The notes beneath the pieces were generated by a model that was given only the letters and a program-made list of their open reading frames with translations, was not told the DNA's origin and made no database searches. This document shows positions 1 to 6,390 of a stretch of 6,401 bases of DNA, piece by piece (position 1 is the stretch's first letter; each line of letters starts with the position of its first letter). Origin of the DNA: an uncultured Muribaculaceae bacterium (GTDB taxonomy: Bacteria > Bacteroidota > Bacteroidia > Bacteroidales > Muribaculaceae). Location: positions 1 through 6,401 of the forward strand of contig CAJTQU010000040.1 of the NCBI GenBank assembly GCA_910578665.1, in the 5' to 3' direction. The translations under genes and the position numbers were made by a program.

Positions 1-36
1 AGCCTATTTATATTGGTCAACAGCCGTTAAGTTTAT

Positions 37-129
37 TTAAGATGCGTCTGCCGTGTTTTTCCTCATCTTACTCCGCAACTTTTCCATGACCGGACACATC
101 ATGGCCCGGCCCGTACCACAGCCAGGCAT
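37..129 (-). CDS. Possible small Cys/Met-rich peptide, 30 aa (tentative)
   Basis: An ATG-initiated frame of 30 codons ends in TAA just beyond the terminator of the M3 peptidase gene. The peptide begins MPGCGTGRAMMCPVMEKLRS and finishes with a basic stretch (KMRKN) and a short TADAS tail. It has two cysteines, at residues 4 and 12, and five methionines including the start, with a CP pair beside an MM pair. Reading further upstream in frame adds a TTG start at 154-156 and the residues YVCVSICG, giving 39 aa and two more cysteines, but that start lies in the terminator's T tract. I do not recognise the family and see no TAnnTTTG promoter before it. The Cys-Gly-rich start followed by a basic helix-like segment looks more protein-like than random sequence, but at this length chance is a real alternative. 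Confidence 0.25.
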   Translation of the reverse strand: MPGCGTGRAMMCPVMEKLRSKMRKNTADAS

Positions 130-151
130 GCCGCATATTGAAACGCAGACA

Positions 152-189
152 TACAAAACAAAACCGGACCGCCCGAAGGCAGCCCGGTT
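152..189 (-). terminator. Intrinsic terminator of the rhomboid-EEP-M3 operon
   Basis: Read on the minus strand, a 12-bp stem (AACCGG outer arm pairing with CCGGTT, inner GCTGCC with GGCGGT including two G-U pairs) closes on a TTCG tetraloop and runs straight into TTTTGTTTTG. The stem spans 162-189 with its loop at 174-177, and it begins 24 bases past the M3 peptidase stop codon. This is a textbook Rho-independent terminator. On the plus strand the same hairpin is followed by TATAATG rather than a T run, so it is directional. Confidence 0.88.
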
Positions 190-212
190 ATAATGTATTA
201 TCGAACTACAAA

Positions 213-2330
213 TCAGTCGGCAAGACCACGCAGACGGAGCAGAGCCGAAGGATCGGGCTTGTGGCCGCGGAACTTGACAAAGAGGGTCATCGGATCTTCC
301 GTATCACCGCTTTCGAGTATATGCTTTCTGAACGATGCGGCAGTTTTGGGATCAAAGATGCCTTTCTTCTCAAACAGCTCCCAGCCATCAGCGTCCAACA
401 CCTGTGCCCAAAGGTAGGTATAGTAACCCGAAGCATAACCGTCATCACCGAAGATATGCTTGAAATAGGGTGAACGATAACGGAATGTCAGCTCAGAGGG
501 AAGACCGATCTGTTTGGCAAAGTTATTCTCAAAGTTTGCCACATCCACATTTTCGCCATCACAACGACCCCATGCCAGGTCGAGCAAGGCAGAAGCGGCA
601 AGCTCGGTAGCGGTAAAGCCCTGTCCGAAGTTACCGGCACCCTGCATCTTCTCTATCATTTCATCAGAAATGACCTCGCCTGTCTTATAATGTTTGGCAT
701 ATACTTTGAGCACCTCGGGGGCTGTAGCCCAATGCTCTGTGATCTGTGAGCAAAGCTCCACATAGTCGCGGTCTACATTAGTACCGGCCAGACTGCGGTA
801 AGGAGCCTGGGTGAGCATGCCCTGCAGGGCGTGGCCGAATTCGTGGAACGTGGTCTCTACCTCGTCAAGCGTGAGCAGCGAGGGAGTTTCGGCGGTGGGA
901 GGAGTGAAGTTGCCAACATTGTATACGATGGGACGCTTCATGGTTCCGTCACCGTACAAGCCAGCACTCTGCAGCTGTTCCATCCATGCGCCCTGTACTT
1001 TTGTGTCGCGAGGGAAATAGTCGGTCATGAAAACAGATACATGTTTGCCGTTTTTATCCTGTATGTCATACACAGTCACCTGGTCCATATATTTGGGGGC
1101 GTCAGGCATTTCCACAAACTTGATGCCATACAGTTTGTCGGCGCAGTAACGCAGGCCGTTAAGTACGTTTGAAAGCTCGAAATAAGGTTGCAGCTCGGTT
1201 TCGCTGAAGCCGAACTTGTCATTCTTCACCTTGCCGGAATAATAATAATAGTCCCATGGGGCTATTTTAAAGCCGCCGCCGGTCTTATCGACATAGGCCT
1301 GCATATCTGCCACTTCCTCTTTCACTTTTGCCTTGGCAGGCTCGTACACCTTCATCAGCAGGTCTTCGGCTGCCTCGGGAGTGCCGGCCATGACACGAGA
1401 AGTCATCATCTGCGCGAAATTGTCAAAGCCCATCAATCTGGCTTTTTCGGCACGCAGTTTAATTATCTTCTCAATCACGGGTATATTGTTAGTATCTCCT
1501 GTAGAAGCCAGCGAGGTATAACCCTTCCACATGGCTTCGCGCAGGCCGCGGTTGTCGGCATACTGGAGTACCGGCAGACGGCTGGGACCGTGCAGGGTGA
1601 ATACATACAGGCCCTCGAGACCGCGGGCCTTGGCCGTCTCTGCGGCAGTGGCGACAACACTCTCGGGCAGGCCGGCCAGATCAGCCTTGTCATATACAAC
1701 GATTGAAAAATCATTAGTTGCCTTAAGCAGGTTCTTTGTAAACTGCATGAAGAGTTTCGAAATCTCATTGTTCACACGCACCAGCTCTTTCTTCTTATCG
1801 GCAGGAAGAGCCGCGCCCTGTTCGGCAAACTGTTTGTAGTATTTCTCTACAAGTCGTTTCTGCACCGGATTGAGTTTCTGCTTTTTAAGATTGTCCCTCA
1901 GCGTTTTGATGCGCTCAAAAAGTTTGTCATTGAGCATCACTTCATTCGATGCTGCCATAAACATGGGTATCAGTTCTTCTCCCAATGCCGAAATGGCCGG
2001 AGACTTCATGGCGGCGTCATAGTGATAGAACACACCCTCGACACGGTCCAGTATGGGAGAAAGATTCTCCAACGGCAGTATGGTGTTGTCAAACGTGGGA
2101 GCCTCGGGATTATTGATAATCTTTTCAAGATTGGCACGCTGCTCGCGTATGCCGGCCTCGGTAGCCGGTGCGAAGTCTGCGATTGTGATCTGTTCAAATG
2201 GGGGAATCTCGTACTGAGTCGTATAAGGCTGCAGGAACGGATTCACACGTGTGTCTGCGTTCATTGCTTTTGGATTTGCGGCAGCCATGCACAGGGCTAC
2301 GGCCGCGGCTGTTAGAAACTTGTGTCTCAT
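213..2330 (-). CDS. dcp: Exported M3-family zinc metallopeptidase (peptidyl-dipeptidase Dcp-like)
   Basis: A 705-residue M3 (thimet oligopeptidase/Dcp) peptidase, full length for the family. The zinc site is visible: HEFGH at 496-500 (ligands H496 and H500, catalytic E497) and the third ligand E525 in DYVEL, inside the conserved block GTNVDRDYVELCSQITEHW. Near the C terminus the FGDDGYASGYYTYLWA segment (about 627-642) supplies the family's substrate-binding tyrosines. The start of the mature region, NPFLQPYTTQYEIPPFEQI, resembles Dcp more than oligopeptidase A. Residues 1-25 form a signal peptide (MRHK, hydrophobic core, probable cut after AMNA), so a periplasmic site is expected, unlike cytoplasmic E. 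coli Dcp. Dcp enzymes remove C-terminal dipeptides from oligopeptides. I chose the ATG at 2330; the frame also has a TTG two codons earlier, which is less likely. It is the last gene of the unit, 33 bp after the EEP gene, with the terminator just beyond. The family is certain; exact specificity is inferred. Confidence 0.95.
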   Translation of the reverse strand: MRHKFLTAAAVALCMAAANPKAMNADTRVNPFLQPYTTQYEIPPFEQITIADFAPATEAGIREQRANLEKIINNPEAPTFDNTILPLENLSPILDRVEGVFYHYDAAMKSPAISALGEELIPMFMAASNEVMLNDKLFERIKTLRDNLKKQKLNPVQKRLVEKYYKQFAEQGAALPADKKKELVRVNNEISKLFMQFTKNLLKATNDFSIVVYDKADLAGLPESVVATAAETAKARGLEGLYVFTLHGPSRLPVLQYADNRGLREAMWKGYTSLASTGDTNNIPVIEKIIKLRAEKARLMGFDNFAQMMTSRVMAGTPEAAEDLLMKVYEPAKAKVKEEVADMQAYVDKTGGGFKIAPWDYYYYSGKVKNDKFGFSETELQPYFELSNVLNGLRYCADKLYGIKFVEMPDAPKYMDQVTVYDIQDKNGKHVSVFMTDYFPRDTKVQGAWMEQLQSAGLYGDGTMKRPIVYNVGNFTPPTAETPSLLTLDEVETTFHEFGHALQGMLTQAPYRSLAGTNVDRDYVELCSQITEHWATAPEVLKVYAKHYKTGEVISDEMIEKMQGAGNFGQGFTATELAASALLDLAWGRCDGENVDVANFENNFAKQIGLPSELTFRYRSPYFKHIFGDDGYASGYYTYLWAQVLDADGWELFEKKGIFDPKTAASFRKHILESGDTEDPMTLFVKFRGHKPDPSALLRLRGLAD

Positions 2331-2363
2331 TGGCAATAATTTAATAGGTTAATATATTTAGTT

Positions 2364-3530
2364 TTAATTTTCTACGGGAGCCTCTATGGCGAAACGGGCC
2401 ATGACAGGATAGTGGTCCGAGCTGCGCATATTGCCGCGCGACACTTCTATGGCGCGTATAGGCCCTCGGTACAGTATCTGGTCTATGTGGAAATACATAT
2501 GGTGCAGGTTATATGTGACCATCGGCCCGAAACCAGCATCGCAGTAAGCGTCACGCAGGCCGGTAGAGCGTATCTTGCGGTACGCCCACGATCCGGGCAC
2601 ATCGTTAAAGTCACCGCATATTATCAGCGGCCCCTTGGTCTTGCGCACATAATTGACTATGGACTGGGCCGCCCTGGCCCGTATGGCAAAAGCTACCGAC
2701 ATCTTGTTGAGTATGCTGCCTCTGAGTTCCATGAAACTCTCGACAAACGACCCGTTGTTTATCTTGTCAAGTATCTCGCGTTCACCTTCCGACAAAGTAT
2801 AAGAGGGCATGTGCACATTCAATATTGTCAGCGGCAGCCCCTTTATATCGATCTCATATGACTGGTACATAAAGAAATTCATCTGTTCGGGATAGGCCAC
2901 ATGCTTAACCCTGACAGGATATTTCGACAATAACATTATGTCGAGCTTGGTATTGTTCACCTGGTAGGGATAGATAGAGGTCACGCTGTCCACCTGCTCA
3001 CGGGTGGCCTTGCCTATGCTCACAGTATTGTCAAGGTTGTACTGCTCCTGCAGGCACACTACATCGGCGCCACTGTGTATGATATGTGAAAGCGACCGGG
3101 AATAGTCCGCATCTGGATTTTCCACATCGCCACAATACAGGGCATTAAATGTCAACACTTTAAACGTCCGCTCGCCGGCCTCCGGCTCGCCAGGCAGACT
3201 TACCGGGCTCAATGTGAATATGGCCGGCAGGCATGCCAGCAGCACCACTCCGGCACCAATGGCAAACAGTTTGCTTTTAGCTACAAACCACCACAACAAT
3301 CCCACAACCAATGTGCCTAGCCACAGATATGGCAGCAACAGACACAAGAGCGAGGGCGCCGCCCAGACCTCCGGATCAATATACCCGGCCAGTCCGCCGA
3401 GCAAAGCCGACACAAACAGCATCCAGCTGACCACATGCAACAACATGCCTCCCAGCACCGCGAGCAGCCTCTTAAAATGACCGGAACGATTTTCTTCTGT
3501 TTTCAACTTAGTAGACTTAAGACCTCTCAT
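2364..3530 (-). CDS. Membrane-anchored endonuclease/exonuclease/phosphatase (EEP) family protein
   Basis: A 388-residue protein with a basic N terminus, three hydrophobic helices (about 21-48, 57-83 and 88-107) and a C-terminal EEP (DNase I/sphingomyelinase-type) domain from about residue 122. All the hallmark motifs are present: LTFNALY (N129), VVCLQEQY (metal-binding E162), LNVHMPSY (N238, H240), IICGDFNDVPGSWAY (D307, N309), HIDQILY (D350) and SSDHYPVMARF (D372, catalytic H373). The site looks intact, so a metal-dependent phosphodiesterase or phosphatase activity is likely; the substrate (nucleic acid, lipid or phosphoinositide-like) cannot be read from the sequence. The positive N terminus and the AKSK loop after helix 2 suggest the N terminus is inside, which puts the catalytic domain in the periplasm. 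Its ATG overlaps the stop of the upstream rhomboid (ATGA), pointing to translational coupling. The M3 peptidase follows after 33 bp. Confidence 0.93.
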   Translation of the reverse strand: MRGLKSTKLKTEENRSGHFKRLLAVLGGMLLHVVSWMLFVSALLGGLAGYIDPEVWAAPSLLCLLLPYLWLGTLVVGLLWWFVAKSKLFAIGAGVVLLACLPAIFTLSPVSLPGEPEAGERTFKVLTFNALYCGDVENPDADYSRSLSHIIHSGADVVCLQEQYNLDNTVSIGKATREQVDSVTSIYPYQVNNTKLDIMLLSKYPVRVKHVAYPEQMNFFMYQSYEIDIKGLPLTILNVHMPSYTLSEGEREILDKINNGSFVESFMELRGSILNKMSVAFAIRARAAQSIVNYVRKTKGPLIICGDFNDVPGSWAYRKIRSTGLRDAYCDAGFGPMVTYNLHHMYFHIDQILYRGPIRAIEVSRGNMRSSDHYPVMARFAIEAPVEN

Positions 3531-4357
3531 TTGGTTATTTTTTGTGACAGCCGGTCTAACTCTTCTCGTTCCTTTTTATTCAGTGAGTTAAACCCGGATA
3601 TCCTTATCTTGTCAAGCAGTTCGTCCAGACGTGCGGCATCACGACGATGCTGATCTATGGCTGAAAGCACTTTTGCCGGACGTCTTCTGAGCTGTTGGCG
3701 CGAACGGCCGTGACGACCGAAAATATCGATGCCGCGGCGAAGCAGCAACCCTTGCAGCGAGCCGAAGGCCACTCCGCCTATATGCGCCACCTGGCCGCCG
3801 GCATTGCCCCCTCCCAGGCCGATAAAGGCCAGAACTATCATAAACACCGCTATCCATTTCAGCCGGACATCGCCTATAAAGAAGAGATGAAAAGTATAAT
3901 CAGGCGAACGGAACGCCGTTGCCGCCATTACAGCCAGCACCGAAGCTGACGAGCCTATAAGCACCGACCCTGGCGGACACAAAGCCGGCACCCAGGATGC
4001 CGCAGCCAGATACAGAAGTCCGCCGACCACTCCGCCGCACAAATACAGACCGAGCAAATGCCTCTGCCCCAGGGTGGACATGAGTATGTCACCAAACCAT
4101 ATGAGCCACAGCATATTGAAAAACAGATGCAGAAACTCCACCTGTGTCACCATGTATGTCAGCAGTGTCCAGGGGCGCATAATCCATGCCGACACACTAC
4201 CCGGCATCTCAAACCATCCGGGCAGCAACGACCATTCCGGGGCTCCGAACCGGGCTACAAGCGCCGCAACAGACAATATAAAAAAGACCGCGCAGTTTAT
4301 GCCTAACAACGTGTACAACACGCGGTGGCGGCGCACCATATCAATAACGCTTGCCAT
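3527..4357 (-). CDS. Rhomboid intramembrane serine protease B, with cytoplasmic C-terminal tail
   Basis: A 276-residue rhomboid. Six membrane helices can be placed at about 14-36, 73-92, 100-122, 131-149, 165-183 and 188-207. The HxFFN motif of helix 2 is HLFFN (H77-N81), the serine motif is GSSAS (catalytic S137) and the helix-6 histidine is H192 in AHIGG. The residue after the serine is Ala where GxSG is usual; a small residue should be tolerated, so it is probably active. After helix 6 comes an Arg-rich linker (208-230) and a soluble tail with LDELLDKIRISGFNSLNKKE (244-263), resembling the short C-terminal domain of many Bacteroidota rhomboids (DUF6576-like, from memory). The start at 4357 overlaps rhomboid A by 17 bp. 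An ATG at 4339, one base past rhomboid A's stop, is an alternative that would trim six residues. The gene ends in an ATGA overlap with the EEP gene. Confidence 0.93.
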   Translation of the reverse strand: MASVIDMVRRHRVLYTLLGINCAVFFILSVAALVARFGAPEWSLLPGWFEMPGSVSAWIMRPWTLLTYMVTQVEFLHLFFNMLWLIWFGDILMSTLGQRHLLGLYLCGGVVGGLLYLAAASWVPALCPPGSVLIGSSASVLAVMAATAFRSPDYTFHLFFIGDVRLKWIAVFMIVLAFIGLGGGNAGGQVAHIGGVAFGSLQGLLLRRGIDIFGRHGRSRQQLRRRPAKVLSAIDQHRRDAARLDELLDKIRISGFNSLNKKEREELDRLSQKITK

Positions 4358-5111
4358 GAAGTGTGCCTTTGTAGTGCCAATATATTATGAACGGTATGGC
4401 AAACAACATGCCGCCGAGATGGGCAAAATGGGCCACCATGCTCGCAGCCCCCGTTATGCCGAACACCAGTTCGATCACGGCATAGCCGGCCACAAGGTAT
4501 TTGGCTTTGACCGGGACAGGAATGAAAAAGATGTACATGTCCACATTTGGAAACACGCATCCGAAACCCAACAGAAGTCCGAATACAGCACCCGATGCTC
4601 CGATTGTGAGCAGCGAATCCGCATAACGACCCGACAGACTGAGGGCGGCAGCCGGATCCTGCGCCAGCTGTGAGCTTATGACAGCCTCCGGCAGATTGTT
4701 AAACTCTGCCAGCGACGCCACCATGCTGTCATGAAACGTCAGAGACCATACGGCCTCCTGGATAAAGGCCGCGCCTACTCCGCACACCAGATAGAAGCAT
4801 AGAAAACGCCGTGTGCCCCATGTGGCTTCAAGTATGCGCCCGAACATGTACAGGGCAAACATATTGAAAAATATATGCCCTATGCCTCCGGCTCCGCCCA
4901 GCGGTGCCTGAAGAAACATGTAGGTGACAAACTGCAACGGATTAAACGATCCGGCACCCCAGTAGTGCAGGCCGAGATGTCCGTATATCTTGTCTCCGAA
5001 TCCTGGCATGAGGCTGCATACAAGCCACAATCCTATATTGATGACGAGCAGATTCTGTGTGGCCGGTGGCATACGCAGAAATCCGCGTGGGTTATATTGA
5101 CGGTCAAACAT
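4341..5111 (-). CDS. Rhomboid intramembrane serine protease A
   Basis: A 256-residue six-helix rhomboid, cutting membrane proteins within or near their transmembrane segment. Probable helices lie at about 20-38, 77-93, 101-121, 167-187, 203-221 and 227-247. The catalytic dyad is S173 in TIGASGAVFG (GxSG) and H231 in AHFAHLGG; helix 2 carries HIFFN (H79, N83). Between helices 3 and 4 there is a polar loop of about 45 residues (122-166), longer than in minimal GlpG-type enzymes. The first 19 residues (MFDRQYNPRGFLRMPPATQ) are cytoplasmic in a standard model. I chose the ATG at 5111, because the GFL-x-x-PP lead-in looks like part of the protein; the in-frame ATG at 5072 (Met14) is the alternative. 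This is the first gene of the minus-strand unit, overlapping rhomboid B by 17 bp, and sits divergent from HU. The two rhomboids share the fold but differ clearly in sequence, so any duplication is old. Confidence 0.95.
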   Translation of the reverse strand: MFDRQYNPRGFLRMPPATQNLLVINIGLWLVCSLMPGFGDKIYGHLGLHYWGAGSFNPLQFVTYMFLQAPLGGAGGIGHIFFNMFALYMFGRILEATWGTRRFLCFYLVCGVGAAFIQEAVWSLTFHDSMVASLAEFNNLPEAVISSQLAQDPAAALSLSGRYADSLLTIGASGAVFGLLLGFGCVFPNVDMYIFFIPVPVKAKYLVAGYAVIELVFGITGAASMVAHFAHLGGMLFAIPFIIYWHYKGTLHGKRY

Positions 5112-5115
5112 AGTG

Positions 5116-5123
5116 CAAATTTA
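5116..5123 (-). promoter_or_regulatory. Candidate -7 box for the rhomboid operon
   Basis: On the minus strand TAAATTTG matches the Bacteroidota -7 consensus TAnnTTTG exactly, and ends four bases before the rhomboid A ATG. If used, transcription would begin at or just beside the start codon, giving a leaderless mRNA, or a leader of about 39 nt if translation starts at 5072. No TTTG lies 19-20 bp upstream (minus-strand sense), so the -33 half is missing. The AT-rich setting makes a chance match possible. Confidence 0.4.
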
Positions 5124-5215
5124 GGCAAAATTTCGCTACGGACGAGGCCGAACAGTCCAAAATCAGGACAGCGAAAACATTTTTTAAGGATTTCAAAAAG
5201 AATTTATTATCAAAA

Positions 5216-5247
5216 TTTGTTATATAATATGGAATGTTGTATATTTG
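5216..5247 (+). promoter_or_regulatory. Bacteroidota-type promoter of the HU gene
   Basis: TTTG at 5216-5219 is the -33 element and TATATTTG at 5240-5247 is an exact TAnnTTTG -7 element; the spacer is 20 bp, the preferred distance. Transcription should start near 5252-5255, giving a 5' leader of about 26-29 nt before the HU ATG. The region upstream (about 5179-5215) is rich in A and T tracts, which often accompanies strong Bacteroidota promoters. Confidence 0.78.
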
Positions 5248-5280
5248 TCCCCAAATTGTTTAACCCACAAATCACTGATT

Positions 5281-5544
5281 ATGAACAGAACAGATTTAGC
5301 TAACGAAATCGCTGCAAAAGCCGGTCTGAACAAAGTAGCCGCAAAAGCAGCACTCGACGCATGCCTGGAATCCATAGCCCAGGCACTGGCAAACGAGGAC
5401 AAGGTGGCGCTGCTTAACTTCGGCACTTTCTCTATCGTTGAGAAAGAAGCCCGCACAGGCATCAACCCCCGTACAAAAGAGAAAATCGAGATACCGGCAC
5501 GCAAGGTTGTTAAGTTCAAACCAAGCGCCGACCTGGGCAAATAA
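5281..5544 (+). CDS. HU-family DNA-binding protein
   Basis: An 87-residue HU/IHF-family protein, close to the usual 90. Residues 1-40 form the helical dimerisation body (MNRTDLANEIAAKAGLNKVA onward). The NFGTF turn is at 46-50, where GFGTF is typical. The DNA-binding arm RTGINPRTKEKIEI runs 58-71, with the intercalating proline at P63, and the C-terminal strand and helix include KVVKFKPSADL. It acts as a dimer that bends DNA and compacts the nucleoid. The ATG at 5281 matches the family N terminus; reading from a TTG at 5245 would add 12 residues unlike HU and would start inside the -7 box, so it is rejected. The gene is alone on the plus strand, with its own promoter and terminator. Bacteroidota often carry several HU paralogues, so I give no symbol. 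Confidence 0.97.
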   Translation: MNRTDLANEIAAKAGLNKVAAKAALDACLESIAQALANEDKVALLNFGTFSIVEKEARTGINPRTKEKIEIPARKVVKFKPSADLGK

Positions 5545-5560
5545 GCCGCCTTCAAAATGT

Positions 5561-5605
5561 ATAAAACACCGCCAGATCTGTAATGCAGGTCCGGCGGTGT
5601 TTTAT
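5561..5605. terminator. Bidirectional terminator between HU and the DUF308 gene
   Basis: ATAAAACACCGCC (5561-5573) pairs perfectly with GGCGGTGTTTTAT (5593-5605). Inside it, GATCTG (5575-5580) pairs with CAGGTC (5586-5591) with one G-U pair, across a single A-C mismatch, closing on a five-base TAATG loop. Both strands read a GC-rich core followed by a T run, so the hairpin can stop HU transcripts (17 bases past the stop codon) and transcripts of the convergent DUF308 gene (24 bases past its stop). Confidence 0.9.
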
Positions 5606-5628
5606 ATCAGCCCCACCAACCAGAAACA

Positions 5629-6237
5629 TCAAAGTCCGGCCACGGCCGAAGTGGTGTCTTTTATGCGAGTGTCCTTTATATGATTCAGCGAACGTACATG
5701 GAAAGCAAGCGCTATACGATAGAATCCGAACAGCAAAAGCGACCAACCAATCCATAACCAGCCGGCCAGACCGCCGAGCACGGGGTTAGACAAGAACATG
5801 ATACCGCATATCACGGCCGCCACGAGCAACAAAACGGTCCATTCAATCCACCCGGCCCCATGACGCGACATGGCGAGTGCCTCGCTCACCGAATTTATAG
5901 CCGCCACTATTATCCATATGCCCACGGCGTAGACAAATATCGAGCCTATCACAAGTGACGGCAGAGTGAACAGCCATATGCCGCACACCAGCTCTATTAT
6001 GCCTAGAGCCATGCTCCAGCCCCAGTTGGTACCCAGAGAATAGTTGGCATACGCATACTCCATATTAAGCACTCCGGCCACAACCATTATCGCGGCAAAA
6101 ACATACGCCAGTACCGGCAGCGAGCTAGCCGGCGAATACAGGCACCAGGCTCCCAGCCCAATACTGACAACTCCTGTGACAAGAGGGACCCACCACATTC
6201 TGTGGAGGCGTCCGACAACATTAGATACGGTTTTCAT
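5629..6237 (-). CDS. HdeD/DUF308-family six-helix membrane protein
   Basis: A 202-residue hydrophobic protein with six predicted membrane helices at about 16-35, 39-60, 73-90, 96-115, 130-149 and 155-176, in three hairpin pairs. Several helices end with a Pro after a Leu/Phe/Ser stretch (LYSPAS, LFTLPS, FLSNPV) and start in Gly-rich runs, the repeat pattern of DUF308. The length fits HdeD-type proteins. E. coli HdeD is linked to acid resistance at high cell density, but no biochemical activity is established and the role here is inferred by family only. The C-terminal 25 residues are polar and probably cytoplasmic. The start ATG at 6237 follows a very AT-rich leader without a clear Shine-Dalgarno sequence. 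It stands alone, convergent with HU, and shares the hairpin at 5561-5605. Confidence 0.88.
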   Translation of the reverse strand: MKTVSNVVGRLHRMWWVPLVTGVVSIGLGAWCLYSPASSLPVLAYVFAAIMVVAGVLNMEYAYANYSLGTNWGWSMALGIIELVCGIWLFTLPSLVIGSIFVYAVGIWIIVAAINSVSEALAMSRHGAGWIEWTVLLLVAAVICGIMFLSNPVLGGLAGWLWIGWSLLLFGFYRIALAFHVRSLNHIKDTRIKDTTSAVAGL

Positions 6238-6305
6238 AGCATTTTATATTTTTATATAATTAAAAATCCAACAGGTTACACAGCAATACTTTAACCATGA
6301 ATGCA

Positions 6306-6322
6306 CGTTAAGGTCCGTTAAG
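6306..6322. promoter_or_regulatory. Phased direct repeat CGTTAAG upstream of the DUF308 gene (candidate operator)
   Basis: CGTTAAG occurs at 6306-6312 and again at 6316-6322, exactly 10 bp apart, about one helical turn. An inverted relative, TTAAC, lies at 6291-6295. The cluster is 54-85 bp upstream of the DUF308 start codon, where a tandem activator or response-regulator site could sit. I find no TAnnTTTG box in the 6238-6360 leader on the minus strand, so the promoter itself is not located; the stretch next to the start (6241-6266) is nearly all A and T. Confidence 0.3.
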
Positions 6323-6359
6323 ATTATAACATGTGGTTTATGAAAAATGTCTAGTCCGG

Positions 6360-6390
6360 AAAAGTGTTGACCGTCAGATTCAACATTTTT
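6360..6390. terminator. AT-rich hairpin, possible terminator at the window edge
   Basis: AAAAGTGTTGA (6360-6370) pairs with TCAACATTTTT (6380-6390) through 11 bp with one G-U pair, around a nine-base loop. Both strands carry a T run after the stem. It could end a minus-strand gene beyond the right edge, where TAA at 6390-6392 is a possible stop, or be a dyad operator (TGTTGA-N9-TCAACA). The stem is weak in G and C and the neighbouring gene is not visible. Confidence 0.35.

Noticed and set aside
1188..1706. A 172-codon plus-strand open frame opposite the M3 peptidase gene
   Set aside because: It is fully antisense to a clearly coding family member with intact catalytic motifs; the predicted protein has no recognisable domain. 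It is explained by codon bias of the real gene.
2273..2290. Lipoprotein signal in the M3 peptidase (VALC)
   Set aside because: Leu directly before Cys and Val at -3 do not fit a lipobox, and a normal cleavage site follows at AMNA. Ordinary signal peptide preferred.
2331..2336. TTG start for the M3 peptidase two codons upstream
   Set aside because: The ATG at 2330 gives a standard signal peptide start (MRHK); the TTG adds only two residues and has no support.
2412..2861. A 149-codon plus-strand open frame opposite the EEP gene
   Set aside because: It is antisense to the segment encoding the conserved GDFND and SDHYPV motifs, with no plausible start context or family resemblance.
4074..4673. 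A 199-codon plus-strand open frame opposite the two rhomboid genes
   Set aside because: It lies antisense across both rhomboids, has a His/Arg/Thr-rich low-quality composition and no domain; it is a shadow of the coding strand.
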